Shown here in pieces: positions 22,553 through 34,977 of a stretch of DNA of 64,000 bases. Below the pieces are notes generated by a model that saw nothing but the letters and a program-made list of their open reading frames with translations, was not told the origin of the DNA and searched no databases. Both the position numbers and the translations under genes were made by a program. The stretch covers positions 124,001-188,000 of the forward strand of contig JBAGJB010000231.1 of the NCBI GenBank assembly GCA_037577475.1, read 5' to 3'. Position 1 is the first letter of the stretch. Each line of letters opens with the position of its first letter. The stretch is from Chaunax sp. Z400 (lineage: Eukaryota; Chordata; Actinopteri; Lophiiformes; Chaunacidae).

Positions 22553-24598
22553 GATAAGCTCTTTCAATGGTTTTATGGGGTCTCCAAGAACGCCAGCAGG
22601 TAAACCGAGGCCCTACGACTTACGGTTCCCGAGATATGACATGTATTTTTGGTGATTTTTGGAATGTTTGTATCTCGGGAACGAAAGGTCGTAGAGACTC
22701 GGGACCAACGTCCGTCTAGCGGTTTATGTGGTCTCTGAGAACACCAGTCTTTGTCCCGAGTCTGTGCGACCTTCCTTTCCCAAGATATGACATGTCCAGT
22801 AGGGGCGTATTTTGAATGTCTGTATCTCGGGAACGGAAGGTCGTAGAGACTCGGGGAGAAGTCTGGCGTGTTCAGAGACCACGAATTATGTCCGACGGAT
22901 CAGGGTCCCGAGTCTCTACGACCTTCCGTTCCCGAGTTATACTCAAGTTTATTTTCCCATTGAAGTGAATGGGCTTTGGTTCGCCTATAGTGAATGTGTC
23001 TATCTCGGAAACGGAAGGTCGTAGAGACTCGGGACCAACGTCCGTCTAGGGGTTTATGTGGTCTCTGAGAACACCAGTCTTTGTCCCGAGTCTGTGCGAC
23101 CTTCCTTTCCCGAAATATGACATGTCCAGTAGGTGCGTATTTTGAATGTCTGTATCTCGGGAACGGAAGGTCGTAGAGACTCGGGGATAAGCTCTTTCAA
23201 TGGTTTTATGGAGTCTCCAAGAACGCCAGCAGGTAAACCGAGTCTCTACGACTTACGGTTCCCGAGATATGACATGTATTTTTGGTGATTTTTGGAATGT
23301 TTGTATCTCGGGAACGGAAGGTCGTAGAGACTCGGGGAGAAGTCTGGCGTGTTCAGGGACCACGAATTATGTCCGACGGATCAGGGTCCCGAGTCTCTAC
23401 GACCTTCCGTTCCCGAGTTATACTCAAGTTTATTTTCGCATTGAAGTGAATGGGGTTTGGTTCGCCTATAGTGAATGTGTGTATCTCGGAAACGGAAGGT
23501 CGTAGAGACTCGGGACCAACGTCCGTCTAAGGGTTTATGTGGTCTCTGAGAACACCAGTCTTTGTCCCGAGTCTGTGCGACCTTCCTTTCCCGAGATATG
23601 ACATGTCCAGTAGGGGCGTATTTTGAATGTCTGTATCTCGGGAACGGAAGGTCGTAGAGACACGGGGAGAAGTCTGGCGTGTTCAGAGACCACGAATTAT
23701 GTCCGACGGATCAGGGTCCCGAGTCTCTACGACCTTCCGTTCCCGAGTTATACTCAAGTTTATTTTCCCATTGAAGTGAATGGGCTTTGGTTCGCCTATA
23801 GTGAATGTGTGTATCTCGGAAATGGAAGGTCGTAGAGACTCGGGACCAACGTCCGTCTAGGGGTTTATGTGGTCTCTGAGAACACCAGTCTTTGTCCCGA
23901 GTCTGTGCGACCTTCCTTTCCCGAGATATGACATGTCCAGTAGGGGCGTATTTTGAATGTCTGTATCTCGGGAACGGAAGGTCGTAGAGACTCGGGGATA
24001 AGCTCTTTCAATGGTTTTATGGAGTCTCCAAGAACGCCAGCAGGTAAACCGAGTCTCTACGACTTACGGTTCCCGAGATATGACATGTATTTTTGGTGAT
24101 TTTTGGAATGTTTGTATCTCGGGAACGGAAGGTCGTAGAGACTCGGGGAGAAGTCTGGCGTGTTCAGGGACCACGAATTATGTCCGACGGATCAGGGTCC
24201 AGAGTCTCTACGACCTTCCGTTCCCGAGTTATACTCAAGTTTATTTTCGCATTGAAGTGAATGGGGTTTGGTTCGCCTATAGTGAATGTGTGTATCTCGG
24301 AAACGGAAGGTCGTAGAGACTCGGGACCAACGTCCGTCTAGGGGTTTATGTGGTCTCTGAGAACACCAGTCTTTGTCCCGAGTCTGTGCGACCTTCCTTT
24401 CCCGAGATATGACATGTCCAGTAGGGGCGTATTTTGAATGTCTGTATCTCGGGAACGGAAGGTCGTAGAGACTAGCGGACAAGTGTGGGTTAGGGGTTAG
24501 GGTTAGGGTTAGGGTTAGGTTAGGTTAAGGGGATAAAAACTCAATCGGGGCCGTACCCGGGTTGGTAACTTTTGAACCGAAGGTCGTAGAGACTCGGG
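22553..24598. repeat. 2046 bp HOR, divergent lineage
   Basis: Order: C 22553, B 22704, A 22856, B 23034, C 23186, A 23337, B 23515, A 23667, B 23845, C 23997, A 24148, B 24326, T2 24478. Distinct bases: CGAGGCCCTACG in the first C, GTCTAGCGG and CCCAAGATATG in the first B, TAGGTGCG and CCGAAATATG in the second B, TCTAAGGG in the third. The order equals that of 44853-46898, but the base variants differ, so the two are probably convergent losses. Confidence 0.92.
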
Positions 24599-25862
24599 GA
24601 TAAGCTCTTTCAATGGTTTTATGGGGTCTCCAAGAACGCCAGCAGGTAAACCGAGTCCCTACGACTTACGGTTCCCGAGATATGACATGTATTTTTGGTG
24701 ATTTTTGGAATGTTTGTATCTCGGGAACGAAAGGTCGTAGAGACTCGGGACCAACGTCCTTCTAGGGGTTTATGTGGTCTCTGAGAACACCAGTCTTTGT
24801 CCCGAGTCTGTGCGACCTTCCTTTCCCGAGATATGACATGTCCAGTAGGGACATGTCATATCTCGTAGTAGGGGCGTATTTTGAATGTCTGTATCTCGGG
24901 AACGGAAGGTCGTAGAGACACGGGGAGAAGTCTGGCGTGTTCAGAGACCACGAATTATGTCCGACGGATCAGGGTCCCGAGTCTCTACGACCTTCCGTTC
25001 CCGAGTTATACTCAAGTTTATTTTCCCATTGAAGTGAATGGGCTTTGATTCGCCTATAGTGAATGTGTGTATCTCGGAAACGGAAGGTCGTAGAGACTCG
25101 GGACCAACGTCCGTCTAGGGGTTTATGTGGTCTCTGAGAACACCCGTCTTTGTCCCGAGTCTGTGCGACCTTCCTTTCCCGAGATATGACATGTCCAGTA
25201 GGGGCGTATTTTGAATGTCTGTATCTCGGGAACGGAAGGTCGTAGAGACTCGGGGATAAGCTCTTTCAATGGTTTTATGCAGTCTCCAAGAACGCCAGCA
25301 GGTAAACCGAGTCTCTACGACTTACGGTTCCCGAGATATGACATGTATTTTTGGTGATTTTTGGAATGTTTGTATCTCGGGAACGGAAGGTCGTAGAGAC
25401 TCGGGGAGAAGTCTGGCGTGTTCAGGGACCACGAATTATGTCAGACGGATCAGGGTCCCGAGTCTCTACGACCTTCCGTTCCCGAGTTATACTCAAGTTT
25501 ATTTTCCCATTGAAGTGAATGGGGTTTGGTTCGCCTATAGTGAATGTGTGTATCTCGGAAACGGAAGGTCGTAGAGACCTGGGACCAACGTCCGTCTAGG
25601 GGTTTATGTGGTCTCTGAGAACACCAGTCTTTGTCCCGAGTCTGTGCGACCTTCCTTTCCCGAGATATGACATGTCCAGTAGGGGCGTATTTTGAATGTC
25701 TGTATCTCGGGAACGGAAGGTCGTAGAGACTAGCGGACAAGTGTGGGTTAGGGGTTAGGGTTAGGGTTAGGGTTAGGGTTAGGTTAGGTTAAGGGGATAA
25801 AAACTCAATCGGGGCCGTACCCGGGTTGGTAACTTTTGAACGGAAGGTCGTAGAGACTCGGG
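24599..25862. repeat. 1264 bp HOR containing the only insertion-bearing B
   Basis: Order: C 24599, B 24750 (175 bp), A 24925, B 25103, C 25255, A 25406, B 25584, T2L 25736. The B at 25103 has ACACCCGTC. The T2 before this unit is followed by TTTTGAACCGAAGG, as at 20531. Confidence 0.92.
24750..24924. repeat. B module with 23 bp inverted templated insertion
   Basis: This B is 175 bp instead of 152 bp. In its loop, 24827-24841 (CGAGATATGACATGT) is followed by the 9 nt CCAGTAGGG and then by its exact reverse complement at 24851-24865, after which AGTAGGGG is repeated. It is the only such copy in the window. Confidence 0.93.
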
Positions 25863-27255
25863 GATAAGCTCTTTCAATGGTTTTATGGGGTCTCCAAGAA
25901 CGCCAGCAGGTAAACCGAGTCCCTACGACTTACGGTTCCCGAGATATGACATGTATTTTTGGTGATTTTTGGAATGTTTGTATCTCGGGAACGGAAGGTC
26001 GTAGAGACTCGGGGAGAAGTCTGGCGTGTTCAGGGACCACGAATTATGTCCGACGGATCAGGGTCCCGAATCTCTACGACCTTCCGTTCCCGAGATATGA
26101 CATGTCCAGTAGGGGCGTATTTTGAATGTCTGTATCTCGGGAACGGAAGGTCGTAGAGACTCGGGACCAACGTCCGTCTAGGGGTTTATGTGGTCTCTGA
26201 GAACACCAGTCTTTGTCCCGAGTCTGTGCGACCTTCCTTTCCCGAGATATGACATGTCCAGTAGGGGCGTATTTTGAATGTCTGTATCTCGGGAACGGAA
26301 GGTCGTAGAGACACGGGGAGAAGTCTGGCGTGTTCAGAGACCACGAATTATGTCCGACGGATCAGGGTCCCGAGTCTCTACGACCTTCCGTTCCCGAGTT
26401 ATACTCAAGTTTATTTTCCCATTGAAGTGAATGGGCTTTGATTCGCCTATAGTGAATGTGTGTATCTCGGAAACGGAAGGTCGTAGAGACTCGGGACCAA
26501 CGTCCGTCTAGGGGTTTATGTGGTCTCTGAGAACACCAGTCTTTGTCCCGAGTCTGTGCGACCTTCCTTTCCCGAGATATGACATGTCCAGTAGGGGCGT
26601 ATTTTGAATGTCTGTATCTCGGGAACGGAAGGTCGTAGAGACTCGGGGATAAGCTCTTTCAATGGTTTTATGCAGTCTCCAAGAACGCCAGCAGGTAAAC
26701 CGAGTCTCTACGACTTACGGTTCCCGAGATATGACATGTATTTTTGGTGATTTTTGGAATGTTTGTATCTCGGGAACGGAAGGTCGTAGAGACTCGGGGA
26801 GAAGTCTGGCGTGTTCAGGGACCACGAATTATGTCAGACGGATCAGGGTCCCGAGTCTCTACGACCTTCCGTTCCCGAGTTATACTCAAGTTTATTTTCC
26901 CATTGAAGTGAATGGGGTTTGGTTCGCCTATAGTGAATGTGTGTATCTCGGAAACGGAAGGTCGTAGAGACCTGGGACCAACGTCCGTCTAGGGGTTTAT
27001 GTGGTCTCTGAGAACACCAGTCTTTGTCCCGAGTCTGTGCGACCTTCCTTTCCCGAGATATGACATGTCCAGTAGGGGCGTATTTTGAATGTCTGTATCT
27101 CGGGAACGGAAGGTCGTAGAGACTAGCGGACAAGTGTGGGTTAGGGGTTAGGGTTAGGGTTAGGGTTAGGGTTAGGTTAGGTTAAGGGGATAAAAACTCA
27201 ATCGGGGCCGTACCCGGGTTGGTAACTTTTGAACGGAAGGTCGTAGAGACTCGGG
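25863..27255. repeat. 1393 bp HOR with A::B chimera, second copy
   Basis: Same order and same private bases as 21160-22552, at +4703: C 25863, chimera 26014, B 26166, A 26318, B 26496, C 26648, A 26799, B 26977, T2L 27129. Confidence 0.93.
26014..26165. repeat. A::B chimeric module, second copy
   Basis: Same structure and the same CCCGAATCTC change as at 21311, at +4703. It was therefore copied by duplication and not formed twice. Confidence 0.92.
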
Positions 27256-29748
27256 GATAAGCTCTTTCAATGGTTTTATGGGGTCTCCAAGAACGCCAGC
27301 AGGTAAACCGAGGCCCTACGACTTACGGTTCCCGAGATATGACATGTATTTTTGGTGATTTTTGGAATGTTTGTATCTCGGGAACGAAAGGTCGTAGAGA
27401 CTCGGGACCAACGTCCGTCTAGCGGTTTATGTGGTCTCTGAGAACACCAGTCTTTGTCCCGAGTCTGTGCGACCTTCCTTTCCCAAGATATGACATGTCC
27501 AGTAGGGGCGTATTTTGAATGTCTGTATCTCGGGAACGGAAGGTCGTAGAGACTCGGGGAGAAGTCTGGCGTGTTCAGAGACCACGAATTATGTCCGACG
27601 GATCAGGGTCCCGAGTCTCTACGACCTTCCGTTCCCGAGTTATACTCAAGTTTATTTTCCCATTGAAGTGAATGGGCTTTGGTTCGCCTATAGTGAATGT
27701 GTCTATCTCGGAAACGGAAGGTCGTAGAGACTCGGGACCAACGTCCGTCTAGGGGTTTATGTGGTCTCTGAGAACACCAGTCTTTGTCCCGAGTCTGTGC
27801 GACCTTCCTTTCCCGAAATATGACATGTCCAGTAGGTGCGTATTTTGAATGTCTGTATCTCGGGAACGGAAGGTCGTAGAGACTCGGGGATAAGCTCTTT
27901 CAATGGTTTTATGGAGTCTCCAAGAACGCCAGCAGGTAAACCGAGTCTCTACGACTTACGGTTCCCGAGATATGACATGTATTTTTGGTGATTTTTGGAA
28001 TGTTTGTATCTCGGGAACGGAAGGTCGTAGAGACTCGGGGAGAAGTCTGGCGTGTTCAGGGACCACGAATTATGTCCGACGGATCAGGGTCCCGAGTCTC
28101 TACGACCTTCCGTTCCCGAGTTATACTCAAGTTTATTTTCGCATTGAAGTGAATGGGGTTTGGTTCGCCTATAGTGAATGTGTGTATCTCGGAAACGGAA
28201 GGTCGTAGAGACTCGGGACCAACGTCCGTCTAAGGGTTTATGTGGTCTCTGAGAACACCAGTCTTTGTCCCGAGTCTGTGCGACCTTCCTTTCCCGAGAT
28301 ATGACATGTCCAGTAGGGGCGTATTTTGAATGTCTGTATCTCGGGAACGGAAGGTCGTAGAGACACGGGGAGAAGTCTGGCGTGTTCAGAGACCACGAAT
28401 TATGTCCGACGGATCAGGGTCCCGAGTCTCTACGACCTTCCGTTCCCGAGTTATACTCAAGTTTATTTTCCCATTGAAGTGAATGGGCTTTGGTTCGCCT
28501 ATAGTGAATGTGTGTATCTCGGAAATGGAAGGTCGTAGAGACTCGGGACCAACGTCCGTCTAGGGGTTTATGTGGTCTCTGAGAACACCAGTCTTTGTCC
28601 CGAGTCTGTGCGACCTTCCTTTCCCGAGATATGACATGTCCAGTAGGGGCGTATTTTGAATGTCTGTATCTCGGGAACGGAAGGTCGTAGAGACACGGGG
28701 AGAAGTCTGGCGTGTTCAGAGACCACGAATTATGTCCGACGGATCAGGGTCCCGAGTCTCTACGACCTTCCGTTCCCGAGTTATACTCAAGTTTATTTTC
28801 CCATTGAAGTGAATGGGCTTTGGTTCGCCTATAGTGAATGTGTGTATCTCGGAAATGGAAGGTCGTAGAGACTCGGGACCAACGTCCGTCTAGGGGTTTA
28901 TGTGGTCTCTGAGAACACCAGTCTTTGTCCCGAGTCTGTGCGACCTTCCTTTCCCGAGATATGACATGTCCAGTAGGGGCGTATTTTGAATGTCTGTATC
29001 TCGGGAACGGAAGGTCGTAGAAACTCGCGGACAAGTGTGGGTTAGGGGTTAGGGTTACGGTTAGGGTTAGGGTTAAGGGGATAAAAACTCAATCGGGGCC
29101 CTACCCGGGTTGGTAACTTTTGAACGGAAGGTCGTAGAGACTCTGGGATAAGCTCTTTCAATGGTTTTATGGGGTCTCCAAGAACGCCAGCAGGTAAACC
29201 GAGTCTCTACGACTTACGGTTCCCGAGATATGACATGTATTTTTGGTGATTTTTGGAATGTTTGTATCTCGGGAACGGAAGGTCGTAGAGACTCGGGGAG
29301 AAGTCTGGCGTGTTCAGGGACCACGAATTATGTCTGACGGATCAGGGTCCCGAGTCTCTACGACCTTCCGTTCCCGAGTTATACTCAAGTTTATTTTCGC
29401 ATTGAAGTGAATGGGGTTTGGTTCGCCTATAGTGAATGTGTGTATCTCGGAAACGGAAGGTCGTAGAGACTCGGGACCAACGTCCGTCTAGGGGTTTATG
29501 TGGTCTCTGAGAACACCAGTCTTTGTCCCGAGTCTGTGCGACCTTCCTTTCCCGAGATATGACATGTCCAGTAGGGGCGTATTTTGAATGTCTGTATCTC
29601 GGGAACGGAAGGTCGTAGAGACTAGCGGACAAGTGTGGGTTAGGGGTTAGGGTTAGGGTTAGGGTTAGGTTAGGTTAAGGGGATAAAAACTCAATCGGGG
29701 CCGTACCCGGGTTGGTAACTTTTGAACGGAAGGTCGTAGAGACTCGGG
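27256..29748. repeat. 2493 bp HOR joining divergent and standard lineages
   Basis: Order: C 27256, B 27407, A 27559, B 27737, C 27889, A 28040, B 28218, A 28370, B 28548, A 28700, B 28878, T1 29030, C 29147, A 29298, B 29476, T2 29628. The left part up to the B at 28548 copies 22553-23990 at +4703. That B ends ACACGGG and leads into a standard A-B-T1-C-A-B-T2 tail, so the switch lies within it. Confidence 0.92.
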
Positions 29749-32722
29749 GATAAGCTCTTTCAATGGTTTTATGGGGTCTCCAAGAACGCCAGCAGGTAAA
29801 CCGAGTCCCTACGACTTACGGTTCCTGAGATATGACATGTATTTTTGGTGATTTTTGGAATGTTTGTATCTCGGGAACGAAAGGTCGTAGAGACTCGGGA
29901 CCAACGTCCTTCTAGGGGTTTATGTGGTCTCTGAGAACACCAGTCTTTGTCCCGAGTCTGTGCGACCTTCCTTTCCCGAGATATGACATGTCCAGTAGGG
30001 GCGTATTTTGAATGTCTGTATCTCGGGAACGGAAGGTCGTAGAGACACGGGGAGAAGTCTGGCGTGTTCAGAGACCACGAATTATGTCCGACGGATCAGG
30101 GTCCCGAGTCTCTACGACCTTCCGTTCCCGAGTTATACTCAAGTTTATTTTCCCATTGAAGTGAATGGGCTTTGGTTCGCCTATAGTGAATGTGTGTATC
30201 TCGGAAACGGAAGGTCGTAGAGACTCGGGACCAACGTCCGTCTAGGGGTTTATGTGGTCTCTGAGAACACCAGTCTTTGTCCCGAGTCTGTGCGACCTTC
30301 CTTTCCCGAGATATGACATGTCCAGTAGGGGCGTATTTTGAATGTCTGTATCTCGGGAACGGAAGGTCGTAGAGACTCGGGGATAAGCTCTTTCAATGGT
30401 TTTATGGAGTCTCCAAGAACGGCAGCAGGTAAACCGAGTCTCTACGACTTACGGTTCCCGAGATATGACATGTATTTTTGGTGATTTTTGGAATGTTTGT
30501 ATCTCGGGAACGGAAGGTCGTAGAGACTCGGGGAGAAGTCTGGCGTGTTCAGGGACCACGAATTATGTCCGACCGATCAGGGTCCCGAGTCTCTACGACC
30601 TTCCGTTCCCGAGTTATACTCAAGTTTATTTTCCCATTGAAGTGAATGGGGTTTGGTTCGCCTATAGTGAATGTGTGTATCTCTGAAACGGAAGGTCGTA
30701 GAGACTCGGGACCAACGTCCTTCTAGGGGTTTATGTGGTCTCTGAGAACACCAGTCTTTGTCCCGAGTCTGTGCGACCTTCCTTTCCCGAGATATGACAT
30801 GTCCAGTAGGGGCGTATTTTGAATGTCTGTATCTCGGGAACGGAAGGTCGTAGAGACACGGGGAGAAGTCTGGCGTGTTCAGAGACCACGAATTATGTCC
30901 GACGGATCAGGGTCCCGAGTCTCTACGACCTTCCGTTCCCGAGTTATACTCAAGTTTATTTTCCCATTGAAGTGAATGGGCTTTGGTTCGCCTATAGTGA
31001 ATGTGTGTATCTCGGAAACGGAAGGTCGTAGAGACTCGGGACCAACGTCCGTCTAGGGGTTTATGTGGTCTCTGAGAACACCAGTCTTTGTCCCGAGTCT
31101 GTGCGACCTTCCTTTCCCGAGATATGACATGTCCAGTAGGGGCGTATTTTGAATGTCTGTATCTCGGGAACGGAAGGTCGTAGAGACTCGGGGATAAGCT
31201 CTTTCAATGGTTTTATGGAGTCTCCAAGAACGGCAGCAGGTAAACCGAGTCTCTACGACTTACGGTTCCCGAGATATGACATGTATTTTTTGTGATTTTT
31301 GGAATGTTTGTATCTCGGGAACGGAAGGTCGTAGAGACTCGGGGAGAAGTCTGGCGTGTTCAGGGACCACGAATTATGTCCGACCGATCAGGGTCCCGAG
31401 TCTCTACGACCTTCCGTTCCCGAGTTATACTCAAGTTTATTTTCCCATTGAAGTGAATGGGGTTTGGTTCGCCTATAGTGAATGTGTGTATCTCTGAAAC
31501 GGAAGGTCGTAGAGACTCGGGACCAACGTCCTTCTAGGGGTTTATGTGGTCTCTGAGAACACCAGTCTTTGTCCCGAGTCTGTGCGACCTTCCTTTCCCG
31601 AGATATGACATGTCCAGTAGGGGCGTATTTTGAATGTCTGTATCTCGGGAACGGAAGGTCGTAGAGACACGGGGAGAAGTCTGGCGTGTTCAGAGACCAC
31701 GAATTATGTCCGACGGATCAGGGTCCCGAGTCTCTACGACCTTCCGTTCCCGAGTTATACTCAAGTTTATTTTCCCATTGAAGTGAATGGGCTTTGGTTC
31801 GCCTATAGTGAATGTGTGTATCTCGGAAATGGAAGGTCGTAGAGACTCGGGACCAACGTCCGTCTAGGGGTTTATGTGGTCTCTGAGAACACCAGTCTTT
31901 GTCCCGAGTCTGTGCGACCTTCCTTTCCCGAGATATGACATGTCCAGTAGGGGCGTATTTTGAATGTCTGTATCTCGGGAACGGAAGGTCGTAGAAACTC
32001 GCGGACAAGTGTGGGTTAGGGGTTAGGGTTACGGTTAGGGTTAGGGTTAAGGGGATAAAAACTCAATCGGGGCCCTACCCGGGTTGGTAACTTTTGAACG
32101 GAAGGTCGTAGAGACTCTGGGATAAGCTCTTTCAATGGTTTTATGGGGTCTCCAAGAACGCCAGCAGGTAAACCGAGTCTCTACGACTTACGGTTCCCGA
32201 GATATGACATGTATTTTTGGTGATTTTTGGAATGTTTGTATCTCGGGAACGGAAGGTCGTAGAGACTCGGGGAGAAGTCTGGCGTGTTCAGGGACCACGA
32301 ATTATGTCTGACGGATCAGGGTCCCGAGTCTCTACGACCTTCCGTTCCCGAGTTATACTCAAGTTTATTTTCGCATTGAAGTGAATGGGGTTTGGTTCGC
32401 CTATAGTGAATGTGTGTATCTCGGAAACGGAAGGTCGTAGAGACTCGGGACCAACGTCCGTCTAGGGGTTTATGTGGTCTCTGAGAACACCAGTCTTTGT
32501 CCCGAGTCTGTGCGACCTTCCTTTCCCGAGATATGACATGTCCAGTAGGGGCGTATTTTGAATGTCTGTATCTCGGGAACGGAAGGTCGTAGAGACTAGC
32601 GGACAAGTGTGGGTTAGGGGTTAGGGTTAGGGTTAGGGTTAGGTTAGGTTAAGGGGATAAAAACTCAATCGGGGCCGTACCCGGGTTGGTAACTTTTGAA
32701 CGGAAGGTCGTAGAGACTCGGG
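29749..32722. repeat. Full 2974 bp HOR, third copy
   Basis: Order as in 2343-5316, T1 at 32004, T2 at 32602. The C3 position (31193) has TTTTTTGTG, as in the reference copy. Confidence 0.95.
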
Positions 32723-34977
32723 GATAAGCTCTTTCAATGGTTTTATGGGGTCTCCAAGAACGCCAGCAGGTAAACCGAGTCCCTACGACTTACGGTTCCT
32801 GAGATATGACATGTATTTTTGGTGATTTTTGGAATGTTTGTATCTCGGGAACGAAAGGTCGTAGAGACTCGGGACCAACGTCCTTCTAGGGGTTTATGTG
32901 GTCTCTGAGAACACCAGTCTTTGTCCCGAGTCTGTGCGACCTTCCTTTCCCGAGATATGACATGTCCAGTAGGGGCGTATTTTGAATGTCTGTATCTCGG
33001 GAACGGAAGGTCGTAGAGACACGGGGAGAAGTCTGGCGTGTTCAGAGACCACGAATTATGTCCGACGGATCAGGGTCCCGAGTCTCTACGACCTTCCGTT
33101 CCCGAGTTATACTCAAGTTTATTTTCCCATTGAAGTGAATGGGCTTTGGTTCGCCTATAGTGAATGTGTGTATCTCGGAAACGGAAGGTCGTAGAGACTC
33201 GGGACCAACGTCCGTCTAGGGGTTTATGTGGTCTCTGAGAACACCAGTCTTTGTCCCGAGTCTGTGCGACCTTCCTTTCCCGAGATATGACATGTCCAGT
33301 AGGGGCGTATTTTGAATGTCTGTATCTCGGGAACGGAAGGTCGTAGAGACTCGGGGATAAGCTCTTTCAATGGTTTTATGGAGTCTCCAAGAACGGCAGC
33401 AGGTAAACCGAGTCTCTACGACTTACGGTTCCCGAGATATGACATGTATTTTTGGTGATTTTTGGAATGTTTGTATCTCGGGAACGGAAGGTCGTAGAGA
33501 CTCGGGGAGAAGTCTGGCGTGTTCAGGGACCACGAATTATGTCCGACCGATCAGGGTCCCGAGTCTCTACGACCTTCCGTTCCCGAGTTATACTCAAGTT
33601 TATTTTCCCATTGAAGTGAATGGGGTTTGGTTCGCCTATAGTGAATGTGTGTATCTCTGAAACGGAAGGTCGTAGAGACTCGGGACCAACGTCCTTCTAG
33701 GGGTTTATGTGGTCTCTGAGAACACCAGTCTTTGTCCCGAGTCTGTGCGACCTTCCTTTCCCGAGATATGACATGTCCAGTAGGGGCGTATTTTGAATGT
33801 CTGTATCTCGGGAACGGAAGGTCGTAGAGACACGGGGAGAAGTCTGGCGTGTTCAGAGACCACGAATTATGTCCGACGGATCAGGGTCCCGAGTCTCTAC
33901 GACCTTCCGTTCCCGAGTTATACTCAAGTTTATTTTCCCATTGAAGTGAATGGGCTTTGGTTCGCCTATAGTGAATGTGTGTATCTCGGAAACGGAAGGT
34001 CGTAGAGACTCGGGACCAACGTCCGTCTAGGGGTTTATGTGGTCTCTGAGAACACCAGTCTTTGTCCCGAGTCTGTGCGACCTTCCTTTCCCGAGATATG
34101 ACATGTCCAGTAGGGGCGTATTTTGAATGTCTGTATCTCGGGAACGGAAGGTCGTAGAGACTCGGGGATAAGCTCTTTCAATGGTTTTATGGAGTCTCCA
34201 AGAACGGCAGCAGGTAAACCGAGTCTCTACGACTTACGGTTCCCGAGATATGACATGTATTTTTTGTGATTTTTGGAATGTTTGTATCTCGGGAACGGAA
34301 GGTCGTAGAGACTCGGGGAGAAGTCTGGCGTGTTCAGGGACCACGAATTATGTCCGACCGATCAGGGTCCCGAGTCTCTACGACCTTCCGTTCCCGAGTT
34401 ATACTCAAGTTTATTTTCCCATTGAAGTGAATGGGGTTTGGTTCGCCTATAGTGAATGTGTGTATCTCTGAAACGGAAGGTCGTAGAGACTCGGGACCAA
34501 CGTCCTTCTAGGGGTTTATGTGGTCTCTGAGAACACCAGTCTTTGTCCCGAGTCTGTGCGACCTTCCTTTCCCGAGATATGACATGTCCAGTAGGGGCGT
34601 ATTTTGAATGTCTGTATCTCGGGAACGGAAGGTCGTAGAGACACGGGGAGAAGTCTGGCGTGTTCAGAGACCACGAATTATGTCCGACGGATCAGGGTCC
34701 CGAGTCTCTACGACCTTCCGTTCCCGAGTTATACTCAAGTTTATTTTCCCATTGAAGTGAATGGGCTTTGGTTCGCCTATAGTGAATGTGTGTATCTCGG
34801 AAATGGAAGGTCGTAGAGACTCGGGACCAACGTCCGTCTAGGGGTTTATGTGGTCTCTGAGAACACCAGTCTTTGTCCCGAGTCTGTGCGACCTTCCTTT
34901 CCCGAGATATGACATGTCCAGTAGGGGCGTATTTTGAATGTCTGTATCTCGGGAACGGAAGGTCGTAGAAACTCGCG

